Positions 24,861 to 33,355 of a stretch of DNA of 62,269 nucleotides are shown one piece after another (position 1 is the first letter of the stretch; every line of letters starts with the position of its first letter). The notes beneath the pieces are model-generated. The model had not been told where the DNA came from and searched no databases. It worked only from the letters and a program-made list of their open reading frames with translations. The stretch spans positions 1 through 62,269 of the forward strand of contig CAZXCK010000012.1 of NCBI GenBank assembly GCA_964639225.1. The letters are read 5' to 3'. The position numbers and the translations under genes are program-made. The stretch is from CAZXCK01 sp964639225. Its GTDB lineage: Bacteria > Chloroflexota > Anaerolineae > Aggregatilineales > Phototrophicaceae.

Positions 24861-25871
24861 TTACTCGTCGGTTTCGGTGTCGTCTTCAGATGTTTCGTCA
24901 GTGTCTGTTTCGAATGCAAGCGGTTCCGGGAACACGTCGGGATACAGTGCTGGCATCGCCTCGTCGAGCGTGCGCGCCATCAGTGTGAGACCACGGCCAC
25001 CACGCCAGACCCAGGGTTCGATCAGATAGACGCGCTCATTCTGGACGGCGCTGAGTTCCTGCCACAGTTCATTGGCTTCCAGCGCCTCAATCGCTTCTTC
25101 ATTCAGACTGCGATCTTCGTTGTAGCCGCTGAAGAAAATGACATCCGGGTCAGCCACCAGGATCGACTCAAAGGTGAAATTGCTGTAGCCAAAGGCTGCC
25201 ATGCCAGTAGCGTCTTCTGGCACCGTGAACGGGCAGGACGCGATCGCTTCCAGCATCAGGCAGGTCTGGCCGTTGGCGGCTTCCAGAAACATATTATCGC
25301 CCTGGGCCGCCCCGAACACAATCATCATGGTCAGGTCGCCCGGTACATCCTCATGATACGCTTCGAAGCGCTCCAGGAACGTCTCGGCGGCTGCTTCAGC
25401 TTCATCGCTGCGCCCGGTCATCAGCCCCATAGTCTCCACTTCGCTGATGGTGTCTTCGACTGTCGTCGGGTAGATGAGGAACAGCGGTGCGATGCTGCTG
25501 AAAGCTTCACGCAGCGCGTCGAAGAATCCTGCCTGACCGATGATGAGGTCCGGTCCCATCGCGGCGATCTGTTCAATATCGGGCTGCATGCCGCCGCTGA
25601 TGATCGTCATATCCTCATCGATTTCGCCAAAGTACTGCTCAAAGGGTAGTGCCAGCAGATCGGTGATACCCGCAGGCTGCAAACCAAGCTGGTGCAGATG
25701 GTCAATGCAGGCGATGCTCAGACACAGGATGTCCTCAACCGGAGCTGCCAGCGTGATCTCAACGCCGGACTTGTCGGTAACCGTCAATGGAAACCCCTCA
25801 CTGTCCTGAGACTGGCCTACAACAGGCACAATAATCAGCAGCAGTACCGCCAGTACAACAATAGGTTTCAT
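24861..25871 (-). CDS. Iron-complex ABC transporter substrate-binding protein (FecB/BtuF fold)
   Basis: The 336-residue protein starts with a hydrophobic signal sequence (MKPIVVLAVLLLIIVPVVG) followed by QSQDSEG, then a periplasmic-binding-protein fold with VEDILCLS, the DLIIGQAG segment and VWRGGRG near the C-terminus. It should capture the iron complex outside the cell. There is no lipobox cysteine, so it is not an obvious lipoprotein. The C-terminus ends in a strongly acidic Glu/Asp/Thr-rich tail of about 20 residues, which is unusual. It is the first gene of the uptake operon; an inverted repeat lies 16 bases upstream of the start. Confidence 0.9.
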   Translation of the reverse strand: MKPIVVLAVLLLIIVPVVGQSQDSEGFPLTVTDKSGVEITLAAPVEDILCLSIACIDHLHQLGLQPAGITDLLALPFEQYFGEIDEDMTIISGGMQPDIEQIAAMGPDLIIGQAGFFDALREAFSSIAPLFLIYPTTVEDTISEVETMGLMTGRSDEAEAAAETFLERFEAYHEDVPGDLTMMIVFGAAQGDNMFLEAANGQTCLMLEAIASCPFTVPEDATGMAAFGYSNFTFESILVADPDVIFFSGYNEDRSLNEEAIEALEANELWQELSAVQNERVYLIEPWVWRGGRGLTLMARTLDEAMPALYPDVFPEPLAFETDTDETSEDDTETDE

Positions 25872-25886
25872 GATATCGTCTCTCTT

Positions 25887-25900
25887 TTGGTTGAAACCAA
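25887..25900. promoter_or_regulatory. Inverted repeat upstream of the iron-uptake operon
   Basis: TTGGTTGAAACCAA is a perfect dyad of 6-bp arms with a 2-base centre, 16-29 bases before the binding-protein ATG. It could be an operator for an iron- or haem-responsive regulator, but its spacing does not match the DtxR or Fur consensus. Confidence 0.4.
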
Positions 25901-25943
25901 CGCGGCCCGCAGTATATCAGAAACTGCAAAAAACTACAAAAAT

Positions 25944-27347
25944 CTACACATGTTTTGTCGATTCTAATGCTTGTCGCTTGGGCATTCGCTCGATGACACG
26001 GCGCGCTGTCTGCCGACCCTGGCGCACACAGTCGGGGACGGCCAGGCCGCGATATGAGCTGCCAGTCACCAGCAGATCATCGGGCAGCGCCGCTTCGATA
26101 TCAGCCACATGCTCCAGATGACCGACACCTGCCTGCGCGTATCCGTTTATCCAGCGGAAAGCGCGGTAGCTGACCGGTGCGGCTTCAATTGCCAGCAGAT
26201 CGCGGAGTTCAGCGCGCACGGCGTCCAGCAAAGCGTCATCGTCCATCTCGACCACCTGCGGTGCGCCGCCACCGACAAACACTTTAAGCAGCGAGTATCC
26301 CTCTGGTGCGGCCTGCGGGTCTTTGTTTGACGCGAATGTGATGGCGTCAATTTTCCGCTTCTCACGGCGTGGGATCATCAGACCGCGCATCTTCCCCAGC
26401 GACTCGGGCAGGTCGGCGCGGCGATAGAGCAGCGACACGGTGCCGATGTTGGTGTGCGGAATCGCACGCAGTGAGTCAGCGGCGTACGCAGCGACCGGCT
26501 CAACCAAATCTGCCGCGATGTTGGCCGGAACCGCCAGAATCACCGAATGAACGTTAAGACTGGTGCCATCGCCCAGTTCGACCTGATAGCCATCATCCAG
26601 CCGGTTCAGTTCGCGTACGGTCACGCCCGCCCGCAGATCGCCCGTAAGCTGTGCGACCATCTCGCGGACCAGAGTCTCGGTTCCACCAGCAAACGAGATG
26701 AAGCGCGGTCGCGGCGCTGCGCCACTGCGCCGTTCACGGCGAGCGGCGCGCATACGCCCTAGCAGACCTTTGAACAGTCCGCCGTAGGTGGCTTCCAGTT
26801 CGCGCATCACCGGTGATGTGGTGAGAATGCTCTGCGTGTTGGGGTCGGTGTTATAAATGCCGCCCAGGATTGGCCCAACCAACCGTTCCAGCGCTTCATC
26901 GCCCAGGCGACGGCGGGTGAAATCCGCCAGGGATTCGTCGCCATCGTCCGTTCGCGGTGTCACAAATGGCTCTTTGAGTAGTCGCAGCTTGCCGCGCCAG
27001 CTCATCAGCGGTGAAGTCAAAAACGCGAACGGTCCCAATGGCACAGCCAGTGGAATACCGTTAGTCAGAATATAGATGCCGCGCGCTTCGGCGCTGGCAG
27101 GTTTGATCTGATCGTGCAGGCCGAGTTCCAGTGCCAGGTCGTAGACCTCGGGCTTGCGCGTGACCAGCGCTTCGGGGCCGCCTTCAACCAGCGCGCCATC
27201 CAGCGACTCGGTGACGATCTTACCGCCCCAGCGTTCGCTCTTTTCGATCAAAGCATACGGGATGTTCGCCCGCTGTAATTCCCACGCAGCGCTCAGGCCG
27301 CTGATACCACCGCCAATCACGGCGACGTGCGAGTCGTAAACCGGCAT
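25944..27347 (-). CDS. hemY: Protoporphyrinogen/coproporphyrinogen oxidase (HemY type)
   Basis: The 467-residue flavoprotein has an N-terminal FAD dinucleotide-binding motif VIGGGISGLSAAWEL, then KSERWGGKI, EGGPEALVTRKPE (substrate-domain motif of HemY), GPILGGIYNTDP and a C-terminal FAD segment with DDLLVTGSSYRGLAVPDCVRQG. It oxidises protoporphyrinogen IX or coproporphyrinogen III during haem synthesis using oxygen. The ATG follows AAAAGG. It lies upstream of, and on the same strand as, the iron-uptake operon (72-base gap), so haem synthesis and iron acquisition may be linked. No other haem synthesis genes are in the window. Confidence 0.94.
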   Translation of the reverse strand: MPVYDSHVAVIGGGISGLSAAWELQRANIPYALIEKSERWGGKIVTESLDGALVEGGPEALVTRKPEVYDLALELGLHDQIKPASAEARGIYILTNGIPLAVPLGPFAFLTSPLMSWRGKLRLLKEPFVTPRTDDGDESLADFTRRRLGDEALERLVGPILGGIYNTDPNTQSILTTSPVMRELEATYGGLFKGLLGRMRAARRERRSGAAPRPRFISFAGGTETLVREMVAQLTGDLRAGVTVRELNRLDDGYQVELGDGTSLNVHSVILAVPANIAADLVEPVAAYAADSLRAIPHTNIGTVSLLYRRADLPESLGKMRGLMIPRREKRKIDAITFASNKDPQAAPEGYSLLKVFVGGGAPQVVEMDDDALLDAVRAELRDLLAIEAAPVSYRAFRWINGYAQAGVGHLEHVADIEAALPDDLLVTGSSYRGLAVPDCVRQGRQTARRVIERMPKRQALESTKHV

Positions 27348-27452
27348 AGCAGAGCCTTTTAGTACAGATTAACACCTTAAATTTTAGTAGATTTTCGAAC
27401 AATTGGAAGTAGAATTTTTGTATTATATTCCCAATTGGTCTGTTTCTTCTGC

Positions 27453-27480
27453 CTGGCACTCGATGACAATCCATTATAAT
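27453..27480 (+). promoter_or_regulatory. Sigma-70-like promoter of the MATE transporter gene
   Basis: CTGGCA (27453-27458), a 16-base spacer and a perfect TATAAT (27475-27480). It lies in an AT-rich divergent spacer, 62 bases before the MATE start codon. Confidence 0.5.
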
Positions 27481-27542
27481 GTTGGCTTGAATGCATCCTG
27501 CTCACACAGCCAATAACCGGCATACAACCAGAACAGGCACCG

Positions 27543-28898
27543 ATGTCGCAACCAAACGCCAACACTGCTCATTCCCACTCATTCAACAGCAGACCAAACC
27601 GTACTGTCGTTGTGCTGACGCTGCCAGTGATGCTGGCGCTCATCGCCGAGCCGATTACCGGTGTGGTGGATACAGCCTTCATCGCCCAACTCGGCACCGA
27701 TCCGCTGGCCGCGCTTGGGGTGGGGACGGCGGCACTTTCCACCATCTTCTGGATTTTCAACTTTCTTGGCATCAGCACCCAGACGGAAGTCGCGCGCGCC
27801 CTGGGCCGGGAAGATCGCCAGCGCGGTGCCCAGATCACCGGGTTAGCGCTGTTGATGGGTGTCGGCTTCAGCGTGGCGCTCATCGCGGTGTTCTTCCCTG
27901 GAGCTGGCTTGATGAGTACGCTGCTGGGCGCAGATGGAGCAGTGCGCGACTTCGCTGTGGAGTATCTGCGTGTGCGCATGCTGGGCGCACCGGCTGTACT
28001 CATCATGTTTATTTGTTTTGGTGCCCTGCGCGGATTACAGGATGTGCGCATCACGTTATGGATTGCGGCCAGTATCAATGCGCTCAACATCCTTTTGAAT
28101 GCTGTGCTCATCTTTGGGCTGGGGCCGGTTCCGGCGCTGGGGATTACCGGGGCAGCGCTGGCCAGCGCCATCAGCCAGTGGATCGGCGCGGCATGGGCGC
28201 TGCTGGTTGTCCAGCGGCGGCTGGGTCTGATTCCGCACATGGATCGTGCCGATGCGAGTAACCTGCTGCGGGTGGGTGGCGACCTGTTCGTGCGCACTGG
28301 CCTGCTGACGCTCTTTATTCTGGTATCCACGCGCGTTGCCAACCAGATCGGCCCGGAAGCAGGCGCGGCGCATCAGGCCATTCGCACCGTGTGGTTGTTC
28401 CTCAGCCTGATGATGGAGGGCTTCGCCATGACTGCGCAAAGTCTCGTTGGGTATTTCCTCGGCGCGGGCCTGCCGCCGATCGCGCGCCGTGCTGCCGCTG
28501 TGTCGCTGCAATGGGGCTTGGGCACCGGTGTTCTCATGCTGGCGCTGATGCTGGTGGGCGGTAGCCTTGTTGTAGATATACTGGTGCCGGAAGAGGCGTT
28601 GGGTGTCTTCTGGACGGCGTGGTTCATCGCCGCGCTGACTCAACCGCTTTCGGCGTTGGCATTTGTCACGGATGGCATCCACTGGGGCACAAGCGATTAT
28701 GGCTTTCTGCGTAACGCTATGATCGTGGCGACATGCAGCGGCGTGCTGGCGCTCATGTTGATCGACACCACAGCATCGGTTGCCTTTACGCAGGTCTGGC
28801 TGGCCACATGGATATGGCTCGCCGTTCGGGCAGGTCTGGGTGTTGTGCGCGTCTGGCCGGGGATAGGGCGCAGCCCGCTGCGCATAACTGCGGGTTGA
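27543..28898 (+). CDS. MATE family efflux transporter
   Basis: The 451-residue membrane protein has twelve predicted helices in two halves. The first has LPVMLALIAEPITGVVDTAFIAQLG and LGISTQTEVARALGRED; the second has IGPEAGAAHQAIRTVW and TAQSLVGYFLGAG. These are MATE/DinF signatures. Such proteins export cationic drugs or metabolites using a proton or sodium gradient. The ATG at 27543 lies after the AT-rich divergent region shared with the PPOX gene. It converges with the MFS gene, with only 20 bases between stops. The exported substrate is unknown. Confidence 0.93.
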   Translation: MSQPNANTAHSHSFNSRPNRTVVVLTLPVMLALIAEPITGVVDTAFIAQLGTDPLAALGVGTAALSTIFWIFNFLGISTQTEVARALGREDRQRGAQITGLALLMGVGFSVALIAVFFPGAGLMSTLLGADGAVRDFAVEYLRVRMLGAPAVLIMFICFGALRGLQDVRITLWIAASINALNILLNAVLIFGLGPVPALGITGAALASAISQWIGAAWALLVVQRRLGLIPHMDRADASNLLRVGGDLFVRTGLLTLFILVSTRVANQIGPEAGAAHQAIRTVWLFLSLMMEGFAMTAQSLVGYFLGAGLPPIARRAAAVSLQWGLGTGVLMLALMLVGGSLVVDILVPEEALGVFWTAWFIAALTQPLSALAFVTDGIHWGTSDYGFLRNAMIVATCSGVLALMLIDTTASVAFTQVWLATWIWLAVRAGLGVVRVWPGIGRSPLRITAG

Positions 28899-28918
28899 TG
28901 CGCGTCATTGCTGCTGCA

Positions 28919-30268
28919 TTATTCGGGCTGTCTGCCTGGGACCGGACGCACCACCCCAAAGCTGATAAGTGCCAGTACAGCCATGAGTACACCACCCACC
29001 AGAAAAGGTATGGTCGATCCATAAGACTGGAATAACAGACCACCAAGCAGCGGTGCGATGGCGTTGGCCGCGCTGACGAAGGCCGTGCTGACACCCAGAA
29101 TGCTGCCGTAGTCTCTGGGACCAGCATAGCGCGTCATCAGGCTGTTAAGGCTGGGGCGGATGAGTCCGGCTCCCACCGCCACCGGGACGATAGCCAACAG
29201 CACCCACAGCACGCCGGTTATGCCGTTGTTGCCATCTTCCGGCAGGTCAACTGCAATGTCACCGATAATCGTCTGTGTGCTGGTCGGCGCCTGATTGCGT
29301 AACTCGTCCAGTACAATTTGTCGCACGTAAAAAGGTTGCGGACGCTCTGGCGTCATAGCGAACAGCAGCAGCCCCAGCGCCAGCAGCGCCAGAGACATCT
29401 GCACCAGCCGGTGCTCGCCGTATTTTCGGCTCCAGGGGCCAATGCGCCGGACCTGCACATAGACCAGCACGCCGCCCACTACCAGGAAGATGAGCGCGTT
29501 GCCCTGGCCAAGTAAGCCGAGTCGGCTCAGTGTAAATAATCCCAGCAGCGCCTCGAAGCCGAAAAAGATCACCTGCTGGGAGAACATCAGTAGCAGCAGC
29601 ACACCCAGGCCCGGACGCCGTATCATGCTGGCGACTACCAGCGGATTGAACACCGGTGCGCGCCGGTTGGTCTGCTGCTGGCGCTGTTCGGGTGGCAGTG
29701 TCTCTTTGAAGATGAAGATCGTCAGCAGAATCGAGCAGAACGAATAGGCCGCCGCGATGTAGGCTGGCAGCGCCAGGCTGTCGCTGAGTTCCAGCGACAC
29801 CAGTGCGATCACCGGGCCGAACAGGAATCCCAGCCCGAAGGCGGCTCCGGTCAGTCCCAGGCCCTGGGCGCGGGTTTTGTCGTCGGTCACATCGCTGAGG
29901 GCAGCCTGCGCGGTCGCCAGGTTAGCGCCAAATACGCCGTCCAGCACGCGCGAGAAGATCACCATCCACAACGAATTGGAGAGCGCCAGAATAATGAATC
30001 CGGCAAAGGTTGTCACCTGGCTGATGAGCAGCAGCGGCTTACGACCGAAACGATCGCTGAGCGCGCCCATTAGCGGCACGCCGATCAACTGGGCCAGCGG
30101 GAATGCCGCTGCTACCAGCCCAATCTGCAGCGGCGTGGCACCATAGACCGCCCCATACAGATGCAGCAGCGGCAAAATAATCGTCAGCCCAAGTACATCG
30201 ACAAAGACGATCAGGAAGATGGGCACAACCCGATCGTACGACAGGCCACGTGATGGTGAGTCAGTCAA
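28919..30268 (-). CDS. MFS transporter (TetA/DHA1-like)
   Basis: The 449-residue protein has the twelve-helix major facilitator pattern, with the loop 2-3 motif GALSDRFGRKPLLL and the DHA1 motif in helix 5 (LGFLFGPVIALVSLE). It carries a longer loop between the two halves containing a QQQTNRRAP segment and an extra hydrophilic insertion before the ninth helix. It most resembles tetracycline-resistance-like exporters. The open frame begins with TTG at 30268; no better ATG is available. A promoter-like sequence lies 45-72 bases upstream. Its substrate is not predictable. Confidence 0.9.
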   Translation of the reverse strand: MTDSPSRGLSYDRVVPIFLIVFVDVLGLTIILPLLHLYGAVYGATPLQIGLVAAAFPLAQLIGVPLMGALSDRFGRKPLLLISQVTTFAGFIILALSNSLWMVIFSRVLDGVFGANLATAQAALSDVTDDKTRAQGLGLTGAAFGLGFLFGPVIALVSLELSDSLALPAYIAAAYSFCSILLTIFIFKETLPPEQRQQQTNRRAPVFNPLVVASMIRRPGLGVLLLLMFSQQVIFFGFEALLGLFTLSRLGLLGQGNALIFLVVGGVLVYVQVRRIGPWSRKYGEHRLVQMSLALLALGLLLFAMTPERPQPFYVRQIVLDELRNQAPTSTQTIIGDIAVDLPEDGNNGITGVLWVLLAIVPVAVGAGLIRPSLNSLMTRYAGPRDYGSILGVSTAFVSAANAIAPLLGGLLFQSYGSTIPFLVGGVLMAVLALISFGVVRPVPGRQPE

Positions 30269-30312
30269 AAGCGCTAGAACCTCAAGCCGCCAACCAGTAA
30301 AATACGCCCGGC

Positions 30313-30340
30313 ATTATAGTCGAACGGGCATCTGCGGCAA
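30313..30340 (-). promoter_or_regulatory. Sigma-70-like promoter of the MFS gene
   Basis: On the minus strand: TTGCCG (30340-30335), a 16-base spacer and a perfect TATAAT (30318-30313), about 45 bases before the MFS TTG start. Confidence 0.5.
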
Positions 30341-30384
30341 CAGATATTATTCATCGAGCCGCCGTAAAGATAGTGCGCGTTGGA

Positions 30385-32211
30385 CTATCCGCCCTTTTTC
30401 AGCGCGCGGTCCAGGTTAAATGCGGCACTGATAAGTGCCAGATGCGTAAATGCCTGGGGAAAATTTCCCAGCGCTTCGCCATGTGGTCCGGTCTGTTCGG
30501 CATACAGTCCCAGATAATTGGCATAGCCCAGCATGTGTTCGAAGATGTGGCGTGCCTCATCCAGTCGCCCTGCACGAGTCAGTGCCTCCACCAGCCAGAA
30601 GGTACACATATTGAAGGTACCTTCGTCGCCTTCCAGGCCATCGACACCAGAATTGACATTGTAACGATAAACCAGTCGGTCCTCCGTCAGACCACCCTGA
30701 ACAGGTGAGCGCATAATAGATTCCAGCATCTGGATCATGCGTGGGTCGCGCGGCGAGACAAAGAAGACCAGCGGCATAATCAGGTTGGCGGCATCCAGAT
30801 TTTCGGTCCCATAAGCCTGTGTAAAAGTCTGTAGCTGTTCGTCCCAGCCCTCGGCCATAATCTCGTTGTAAATCTGATCGCGGGTCTCCCGCCACCGTTC
30901 GCGCGGTGAGGGGAACGACCGCTTGTCGGCCAGCCGAATGCCGCGATCCAGTGCCACCCACAGCATGACCTTTGAGTAGACAAACGCCTGTTCCTCTCCC
31001 CGAATTTCCCACACGCCATGATCTTTGCGCTGCCAGTTTTTGCACACCCAGTCGAGCATGATCTGCACCTGTCGCCAGGTGTCATAGTTGATTGGCTCCG
31101 CGTATTTATTGTGAAGATAGATCGAATCGAGCAGTTCACCGTAGATGTCGAGCTGAAGCTGTTTGTACGCCGCGTTGCCGATGCGAACGGGCTTAGAGTC
31201 GCGATAGCCGGAGAGATGTTCCAGTACCTGCTCCTCAATTTCATGTTTGCCGTCGATGGTGTACATGATTTGCAGGCTGCCGTCCTCGTTCAGTTCGTGC
31301 ATACGAGCGTCCAGCCATTCCATAAACGCGCGTGCTTCTTCGGTGAAACCGATGCGCATCAATCCATACAGGGTGAAGGCGGCGTCGCGCAGCCAGGTGT
31401 AGCGATAATCCCAGTTACGCTCGCTGTCGAGACCTTCCGGCAGGCTGCATGTGGGCGCGGCGACGATGGCGCCGGTTGGCTCGTAGGTCATCAGCTTGAG
31501 TACCAGCGCGCTGCGATATACGATCTCGCGCCAGCGCCCACTGTAGGTACAGCCTGCCAGCCAGCCATGCCAGTAGGCGACGGTGCGCTCGAATAAATCC
31601 TGTTCCGCCTCAAAAGTGAGAGCAGGCGCGCAGTCACTGGCGTCGGTGGGCAGCAGTTGCAGGCTGAAAACAGTCACTTCCCCCTCTGTGAGCGTAAACT
31701 CAGCCTGAACGCTTCCAGCGGCTCCGGTGGCCAGCGCAACAGGCGACGATAAGCCCAGTGCGTTGTTTGGACTGTTAAACACAGCGCCGTTTTCAGAAAT
31801 GCTGACTTGGTGCGAGTCTCGCGCATAGTTGAATGCGGGTTGGCACTCTATCTGGACTGACATGGTACCGCGCGCCATCCGCACCGTCCGGATCAGCCAG
31901 CGCTCACGCTGCTGCTCCGCATCGATGTCAACCGGCATGTAATCGACGACCTCAAGGACGCCTTCCTGGCATAAAAAGCGTGTGACCAGCACGTTTGTAT
32001 CTGGCCAGTAGAACTGCTTTCTGGTCGGTTCGCTGTCAACCGGGCTGATTCTGAAGCATCCGCCGCGTTCGTCATCCAGGATAGCGGCGAACACGCTGGG
32101 TGCGTCGAATTTCTCCGGGCAGAACCAATCGATTGTTCCATCAATGCCCACCAACGCTGCCGTTCGCATATTGCCAATCAGACCGTGATTTTCAATTGGC
32201 AGATAACCCAT
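30385..32211 (-). CDS. Glycoside hydrolase family 15 protein (glucoamylase/trehalase-like)
   Basis: The 608-residue product begins YLPIENHGLIGNMRTAALVG, followed by DGTIDWFC, the hallmark of bacterial GH15 proteins. An N-terminal beta-sandwich of about 220 residues precedes the (alpha/alpha)6 barrel, which carries NWDYRYTWLRDAAF and later EIRGEE with a candidate catalytic glutamate, ending with TFNMCTFWLVEAL. There is no signal peptide, so the enzyme is cytoplasmic. It probably hydrolyses trehalose or short alpha-glucans. The gene stands alone on the minus strand. Confidence 0.93.
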   Translation of the reverse strand: MGYLPIENHGLIGNMRTAALVGIDGTIDWFCPEKFDAPSVFAAILDDERGGCFRISPVDSEPTRKQFYWPDTNVLVTRFLCQEGVLEVVDYMPVDIDAEQQRERWLIRTVRMARGTMSVQIECQPAFNYARDSHQVSISENGAVFNSPNNALGLSSPVALATGAAGSVQAEFTLTEGEVTVFSLQLLPTDASDCAPALTFEAEQDLFERTVAYWHGWLAGCTYSGRWREIVYRSALVLKLMTYEPTGAIVAAPTCSLPEGLDSERNWDYRYTWLRDAAFTLYGLMRIGFTEEARAFMEWLDARMHELNEDGSLQIMYTIDGKHEIEEQVLEHLSGYRDSKPVRIGNAAYKQLQLDIYGELLDSIYLHNKYAEPINYDTWRQVQIMLDWVCKNWQRKDHGVWEIRGEEQAFVYSKVMLWVALDRGIRLADKRSFPSPRERWRETRDQIYNEIMAEGWDEQLQTFTQAYGTENLDAANLIMPLVFFVSPRDPRMIQMLESIMRSPVQGGLTEDRLVYRYNVNSGVDGLEGDEGTFNMCTFWLVEALTRAGRLDEARHIFEHMLGYANYLGLYAEQTGPHGEALGNFPQAFTHLALISAAFNLDRALKKGG

Positions 32212-32496
32212 TGCTGTTTACTCCCTGCGCAGTCTGCCGCCAGAATGTCATCGTCGCTAATGTACGTCACTTTTGGGATATGTGCCATGCGCTGTTTTTG
32301 TTATCGGCATGTGTGCTGCCGTCATCAGACACATGATCTTAATAAATTAGCCCGACTTGATAACAATGGCTTAAACCACGAGTGTTAGTATCGCTGCCAT
32401 GTTGTGGGTGGAAATGACTGTTTTAGCCAGGAGTAGTGTGTTGTATCCTACCTGCACACGGCTCAAACATGCAATTTCACGAAAAGGTGGTTCATT

Positions 32497-33276
32497 TTGA
32501 CGACATTGATGTTAATGCTGGATGGCCTGCGCCCCGATGCTATCGCCGCGTCGCAGGCCGAAAACCTCATTCGTTTTCAGCAGCGCAGCGCCTACACCTT
32601 TACCGCACAGTCAGTCATGCCCACTATTACGCTCCCCTGCCACATGACTCTCTTCCACAGCATACCCGCAGCGCGGCATGGTGTCATCGACAACGAGTGG
32701 CGCACAATGGTGCGACCTGTACGCAGCCTCTATGAAAAGCTTAAGGCCCATGACAAACGCTGCGCGGCGATCTATAACTGGGAGGTTCTGCGCGATCTTG
32801 GACGGCCTGGCTCACTGTACATGAGCTATTTCATCGATGTCTGTTACCAGGCTGATGGCGATCACTACATGGCCGATGTGGCTGTCGATTATGTGCAGCG
32901 CGATGATCTCGACTTTATCTTCGTCTACTTCACGACCATTGACCTGGCCGGCCATGCTTACGGCTGGATGGCGGATGGTTACCTGGAGCAGGTGCGTGTC
33001 GTCGATGGGCTGGTGGGGCGTGTGCTGGATGCCTGCCCGGATGACATGACCGTGCTGATGCTGGCCGATCATGGTGGGCATGAGCGCACGCATGGCACCA
33101 ATAGTCCCGAAGATATGACGATCCCCTGGATGATCGCCGGGCCACGTATCAAAACCAATTACGTGATTCAGGAACCGGTCAGCCTGTTGGATACCGCCCC
33201 CACAATTGTGAGCACACTCGGCCTTGTTCCTGATCCCGAATGGGAAGGCAGAGTCATTGAGGAGATCTACGTTTAG
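32497..33276 (+). CDS. Type I phosphodiesterase / nucleotide pyrophosphatase (alkaline phosphatase superfamily)
   Basis: A TTG start at 32497 is chosen because AAGGTGG lies 6 bases upstream; the first ATG is four codons later. The 259-residue protein is a compact alkaline-phosphatase-fold hydrolase. LMLDGLRPDA supplies the first metal aspartate, TITLPCHM the nucleophile threonine, DLAGHAYGW a metal histidine, and LADHGGHERTHGT the last metal ligands. It cleaves phosphodiester or pyrophosphate bonds. It has no signal peptide, so it is probably cytoplasmic. It lies 79 bases upstream of a peptide-type ABC transporter operon on the same strand. Confidence 0.9.
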   Translation: MTTLMLMLDGLRPDAIAASQAENLIRFQQRSAYTFTAQSVMPTITLPCHMTLFHSIPAARHGVIDNEWRTMVRPVRSLYEKLKAHDKRCAAIYNWEVLRDLGRPGSLYMSYFIDVCYQADGDHYMADVAVDYVQRDDLDFIFVYFTTIDLAGHAYGWMADGYLEQVRVVDGLVGRVLDACPDDMTVLMLADHGGHERTHGTNSPEDMTIPWMIAGPRIKTNYVIQEPVSLLDTAPTIVSTLGLVPDPEWEGRVIEEIYV

Positions 33277-33355
33277 CAGCACGCGTCGCTGTGGATGATG
33301 CAGGGCGGCGTATTTTGGGTGTTTTTAGAGACGTCATCGAGAGGGAGAAGTTTGG

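Noticed and set aside
27391..27440. Two CAATTG(G) words in the divergent PPOX/MATE spacer as an operator
   Set aside because: They lie in an AT-rich region where such short palindromes are expected by chance.
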